From Syntrophaceae bacterium (GTDB taxonomy: Bacteria > Desulfobacterota > Syntrophorhabdia > Syntrophorhabdales > WCHB1-27), in NCBI GenBank assembly GCA_003165115.1, contig PLSJ01000338.1, positions 1,319-8,364 on the forward strand: a DNA stretch of 7,046 nucleotides. Direction: 5' to 3'. The translations under genes and the position numbers were made by a program. The stretch's first letter is position 1. Each line of letters opens with the position of its first letter. Positions 5,490 through 7,046 of the stretch are shown here, piece after piece. The notes beneath the pieces were generated by a model. It did no database searches, had not been told where the DNA came from, and saw only the letters and a list, made by a program, of their open reading frames with translations.

Positions 5490-6146
5490 ATGCACACCGT
5501 ACACCTGTTTTCGATCCTGACACTGGCAATTTCGAGTAACTTTGATAATTTAGGCGTCGGAATTGCGTATGGCATCAGAGGGACATGTATTCGCTTTCCC
5601 TCTAATCTTCTTATCGCCTTGATTACCGGCGCCGGCACCCTCCTCTCGATGCTTGCGGGAACGACACTTTATCGCTTCTTAAGGCCTGAGCTGGCCACCC
5701 TCATAGGAGGACTGGCCATGATCGGCATAGGTGTGTGGGTTATCGTCCAGGCCACGGGGCGGCTGCGCAAAGGCGAGTCCTCCACGGAGCAGCCGCCGGA
5801 CCCAGGAAGCGTTATTTCACAACATATAATGTTCAGTCATATAATGAAGTTTCTTGACGACCCGTTTTTTCTGGACAGGGTGTGCTCCACGCATATTCAT
5901 GTGAGAGAAACCGTTCTTTTGGGCATGGCGTTGACGTTGAATAATCTGGTCAGCGGGGTGGCGGCCGGCATGCTGGGTTTAAGCCTTTCTCTCGTCACCT
6001 CTTTCGTGGCTATCTTTAGTATCCTTGCCATTTGGGCGGGTAGAAGCGCGGGCCGATCTTACCGGTATCGGTGGATCGGGACTGCAAGCGGACCTGTTTC
6101 CGGCTTGCTTCTCATAGCGATTGGAATCTATGAGATCCTTTTTTGA
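5490..6146 (+). CDS. ytaF: YtaF/MntP-type membrane protein (putative cation efflux or sporulation-type membrane protein)
   Basis: A 218-residue protein with about six hydrophobic segments in two repeats of three, the layout of the MntP/YtaF group (PF02659). The first repeat carries ISSNFDNLGVGIAYG (about 14-28), the characteristic YtaF motif; the second carries LGMALTLNNLVSGVAAG (about 144-160). A charged cytoplasmic linker (about 91-125) separates them. MntP members export manganese; YtaF members are annotated as sporulation membrane proteins, but the family is wide and nothing here implies sporulation. The acidic motif normally seen before the second repeat ('aD.D.Sg.I...Ea') is altered to FLDRVCSTHIHVRET. 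I chose the ATG at 5490 because AGGGTG lies about 6 nt upstream; the in-frame GTG at 5481 overlaps that site and lacks its own. It is transcribed divergently from the lipoprotein-mla block. Confidence 0.78.
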   Translation: MHTVHLFSILTLAISSNFDNLGVGIAYGIRGTCIRFPSNLLIALITGAGTLLSMLAGTTLYRFLRPELATLIGGLAMIGIGVWVIVQATGRLRKGESSTEQPPDPGSVISQHIMFSHIMKFLDDPFFLDRVCSTHIHVRETVLLGMALTLNNLVSGVAAGMLGLSLSLVTSFVAIFSILAIWAGRSAGRSYRYRWIGTASGPVSGLLLIAIGIYEILF

Positions 6147-6256
6147 TGGAGGCCGGAGGTGTATCCGTGAATACGACCGAAGGAGCATCACCATCTTCTG
6201 CAAGAAGCATTAAACGCCTCCTATGGACACGATACGTCACGTCTGGCTGTAAGTGA
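6146..6256 (+). CDS. Possible small ORF (36 codons, or 29 from an internal GTG)
   Basis: The ATG at 6146 overlaps the ytaF stop as TGATG and opens 36 codons ending in TGA at 6254. An in-frame GTG at 6167 has a strong GGAGGT about 6-7 nt upstream and gives 29 codons. The product from the GTG (MNTTEGASPSSARSIKRLLW, then nine more residues) is Ser/Arg-rich and matches nothing I recognise. It could be a small protein coupled to ytaF, the 5' stub of a decayed gene, or chance. The GGAGGC at 6148-6153 can pair with GCCTCC at 6216-6221, which might hide part of the ribosome site. Confidence 0.22.
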   Translation: MEAGGVSVNTTEGASPSSARSIKRLLWTRYVTSGCK

Positions 6257-6335
6257 GCGCCCTGTCATCGGCTGACCTGTGAATGGCTTTCGTGTCCCCA
6301 GCGTAGCCTGTATTGGCTGTGATGGGTTGAAATGA
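6257..6335. other. Intergenic sequence with no recognised feature
   Basis: First part of the 570-nt gap between ytaF and the DUF3494 gene. It has frequent stops in all three forward frames and only a weak AGCC/GGCT repeat (6305-6318). A long reverse-strand frame spans 6221-6778 but translates to a Pro/Ser/Arg-rich sequence that overlaps the DUF3494 start, so I do not call it. Confidence 0.5.
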
Positions 6336-6357
6336 CAGGATTTCTTCATCCTGATGG

Positions 6358-6387
6358 TTGACAATATTCTTCGGTAGAACCTACGAT
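6358..6387 (+). promoter_or_regulatory. Candidate sigma-70 promoter for the DUF3494 gene
   Basis: A perfect TTGACA -35 (6358-6363) is followed after 18 nt by TACGAT (6382-6387, four of six consensus bases). Immediately upstream is a 6-bp inverted repeat, CAGGAT at 6336-6341 and ATCCTG at 6348-6353, which could be an operator. Initiation here would give a 5' leader of about 320 nt before the ATG at 6717. Confidence 0.45.
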
Positions 6388-6410
6388 GTGACAAGATTCG
6401 ACAACCTGCC

Positions 6411-6601
6411 CGAGCGCACGCCGGCGGGGTTGAAGGCGAACTGCTCGACCTTTGCTCCCGCGAACCAGTAGATTTTAGTTTTGAATCCATGTGGATTGGT
6501 GGAGACGGTAATCCTAAAAGGGACCGGTCGGCGACGACGTTATGGTCCCGGCAGGTCTGCCGGGTTGTGAAGCAAGAGCGGACTTTACCCGGACAGCCGG
6601 G
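6411..6601 (+). other. Cluster of inverted repeats; possible structured leader RNA
   Basis: Several local stems lie in a row. CGAGC (6411-6415) pairs with GCTCG (6443-6447) and encloses CGCC (6419-6422)/GGCG (6435-6438). AATCCA (6484-6489)/TGGATT (6492-6497) follows. GGGACC (6520-6525)/GGTCCC (6544-6549) overlaps and competes with CCCGGCA (6547-6553)/TGCCGGG (6558-6564). CCCGG (6588-6592)/CCGGG (6597-6601) ends the series, and TGCCGGG could also pair with this CCCGG. Overlapping alternatives of this kind are typical of regulatory leaders or structured ncRNAs. I recognise no riboswitch class: the conserved c-di-GMP-I core is absent, and there is no T-tract. Downstream, 6602-6704 is purine-rich. 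Confidence 0.4.
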
Positions 6602-6716
6602 AGAGGGTGAATGATTTCTGACAGGAGGTGAGAAACGGCAAGGTGAAAGCGGGCGCGGGAAACGAGACGAGACTGACGAGATCGGATCCTGAACAGTAAC
6701 CGATAGGAGGCACACG

Positions 6717-7046
6717 ATGAAGAATCTGATGGTTCGAAAACGGAGGTTCAGGGGTTTGTTGTCGGGAGTTGCGGCCATCGCATTACTCGCTGCGTTTTTT
6801 ACAGCCGCCCCATTTCATGCGGCATCGGCCCAGGTCCCACCCACGTTGGGTACTGCACAGAGCTTCGCGATACTCGCGGGCTCGACGGTGACCAATACGG
6901 GCCCGACCGCCGTCGTTGGAAACCTGGGTGTCAGCCCCGGTACGGCGGTCACGGGTTTTCCTCCCGGGATCGTCACGGGGGGGGACAATACATGCAGCCG
7001 ACGCGGTGGCGGGTCAGGCCCAGAGCGATGCCAACACTGCGTATAA
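6717..7046 (+). CDS. DUF3494 (ice-binding-like) secreted protein, frameshifted at a G8 run
   Basis: The ATG at 6717 has AGGAGG 6 nt upstream. The first 38 residues form a signal peptide: basic MKNLMVRKRRFR, a hydrophobic core, and AASA as the likely cleavage site. The mature start LGTAQSFAILAGSTVTNTG (44-62) and NLGVSPGTAVTGFPPGIVTG (69-88) are diagnostic of the DUF3494 / ice-binding-like family (PF11999), secreted beta-solenoid proteins of about 200 or more residues. From residue 90 the frame leaves the family and stops at TAA (7044-7046), giving 109 residues. In the +1 frame the sequence continues TIHAADAVAGQAQSDANTAY to the window end, as the family does. So the called ORF is a frameshifted gene whose remainder lies beyond the window. 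The break may be a real mutation, a phase-variable switch or a sequencing error. Some family members bind ice; others are adhesin-like surface proteins, and which applies cannot be judged from this fragment. Confidence 0.85.
   Translation: MKNLMVRKRRFRGLLSGVAAIALLAAFFTAAPFHAASAQVPPTLGTAQSFAILAGSTVTNTGPTAVVGNLGVSPGTAVTGFPPGIVTGGDNTCSRRGGGSGPERCQHCV
6977..6984 (+). repeat. Homopolymer G8 tract causing the DUF3494 frameshift
   Basis: Eight consecutive G lie within codons 87-90. With seven G the codons read V-T-G-G-T-I-H-A-A-D, matching the family; with eight the frame shifts and a stop follows at 7044. Confidence 0.9.

Noticed and set aside
6628..6698. A 23-codon leader-peptide frame after AGGAGGTGA (6623-6631)
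   Set aside because: The GTG at 6628 lies inside the Shine-Dalgarno match, and the next in-frame GTG at 6643 is about 14 nt away, too far. No attenuator-like codon run or terminator follows.
6411..6704. Group II intron
   Set aside because: No reverse transcriptase, no recognisable domain V hairpin and no GTGYG 5' boundary are visible. I keep it only as a possibility within the leader finding.
6388..6716. c-di-GMP-I (GEMM) riboswitch, suggested by the GGDEF-like domain elsewhere in the window
   Set aside because: The conserved GEMM core with its CGCAAAGC-type junction was not found, although the leader is structured.
6221..6778. A 185-codon minus-strand frame covering the ytaF-DUF3494 gap
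   Set aside because: The translation is Pro/Ser/Arg-rich without domains or a convincing start, and it runs antisense over the DUF3494 signal peptide. It is probably open by chance in GC-rich sequence.

Overview
The window looks like chromosome from a Gram-negative, outer-membrane bacterium with a moderately GC-rich genome. The evidence is a complete Mla (maintenance of outer-membrane lipid asymmetry) ABC transport cluster, a periplasmic MlaC with a signal peptide, and a small lipoprotein. The gene order E-F-D-C, the neighbouring AI-2E permease and the YtaF-type membrane protein would fit a Desulfobacterota ('deltaproteobacterial') or related anaerobic lineage. That placement is inference, because no marker gene is present.

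Minus-strand block (about 1-5238, read right to left). A 57-residue glycine-rich lipoprotein gene (5065-5238) comes first. It is followed by mlaE (permease), mlaF (ATPase), mlaD (MCE-domain protein) and mlaC (periplasmic phospholipid carrier) at operon spacing: 8 nt between mlaE and mlaF, a 4-nt ATGA overlap between mlaF and mlaD, and 15 nt between mlaD and mlaC. About 180 nt further on is a DUF3108-like exported protein, and then the N-terminal two thirds of an AI-2E family permease that runs off the left edge. Together mlaE-F-D-C should build the inner-membrane phospholipid transporter plus its shuttle. No mlaB (STAS) gene and no mlaA lie in the window.

The main anomaly is mlaF. After a complete ABC ATPase of about 245 residues it continues in frame for about 170 residues with a domain that reads as a degenerate GGDEF (diguanylate-cyclase-like) domain: DELTGL at its start and SRDEI where GGDEF would be. 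An MlaF carrying its own degenerate signalling domain, in a cluster without MlaB, is the best candidate here for something undescribed.

Plus-strand block (5490-7046). A YtaF/MntP-type membrane protein (5490-6146) is followed by about 570 nt with no convincing gene. That stretch holds a possible 29-36-codon ORF, a candidate promoter at 6358-6387 and a cluster of inverted repeats that could form a structured leader of about 320 nt. The window ends in a DUF3494 (ice-binding-like) secreted protein. Its reading frame is broken by a run of eight G at 6977-6984; removing one G restores the family sequence to the end of the window.

No tRNA, rRNA, CRISPR array, transposase or insertion-sequence end was recognised.
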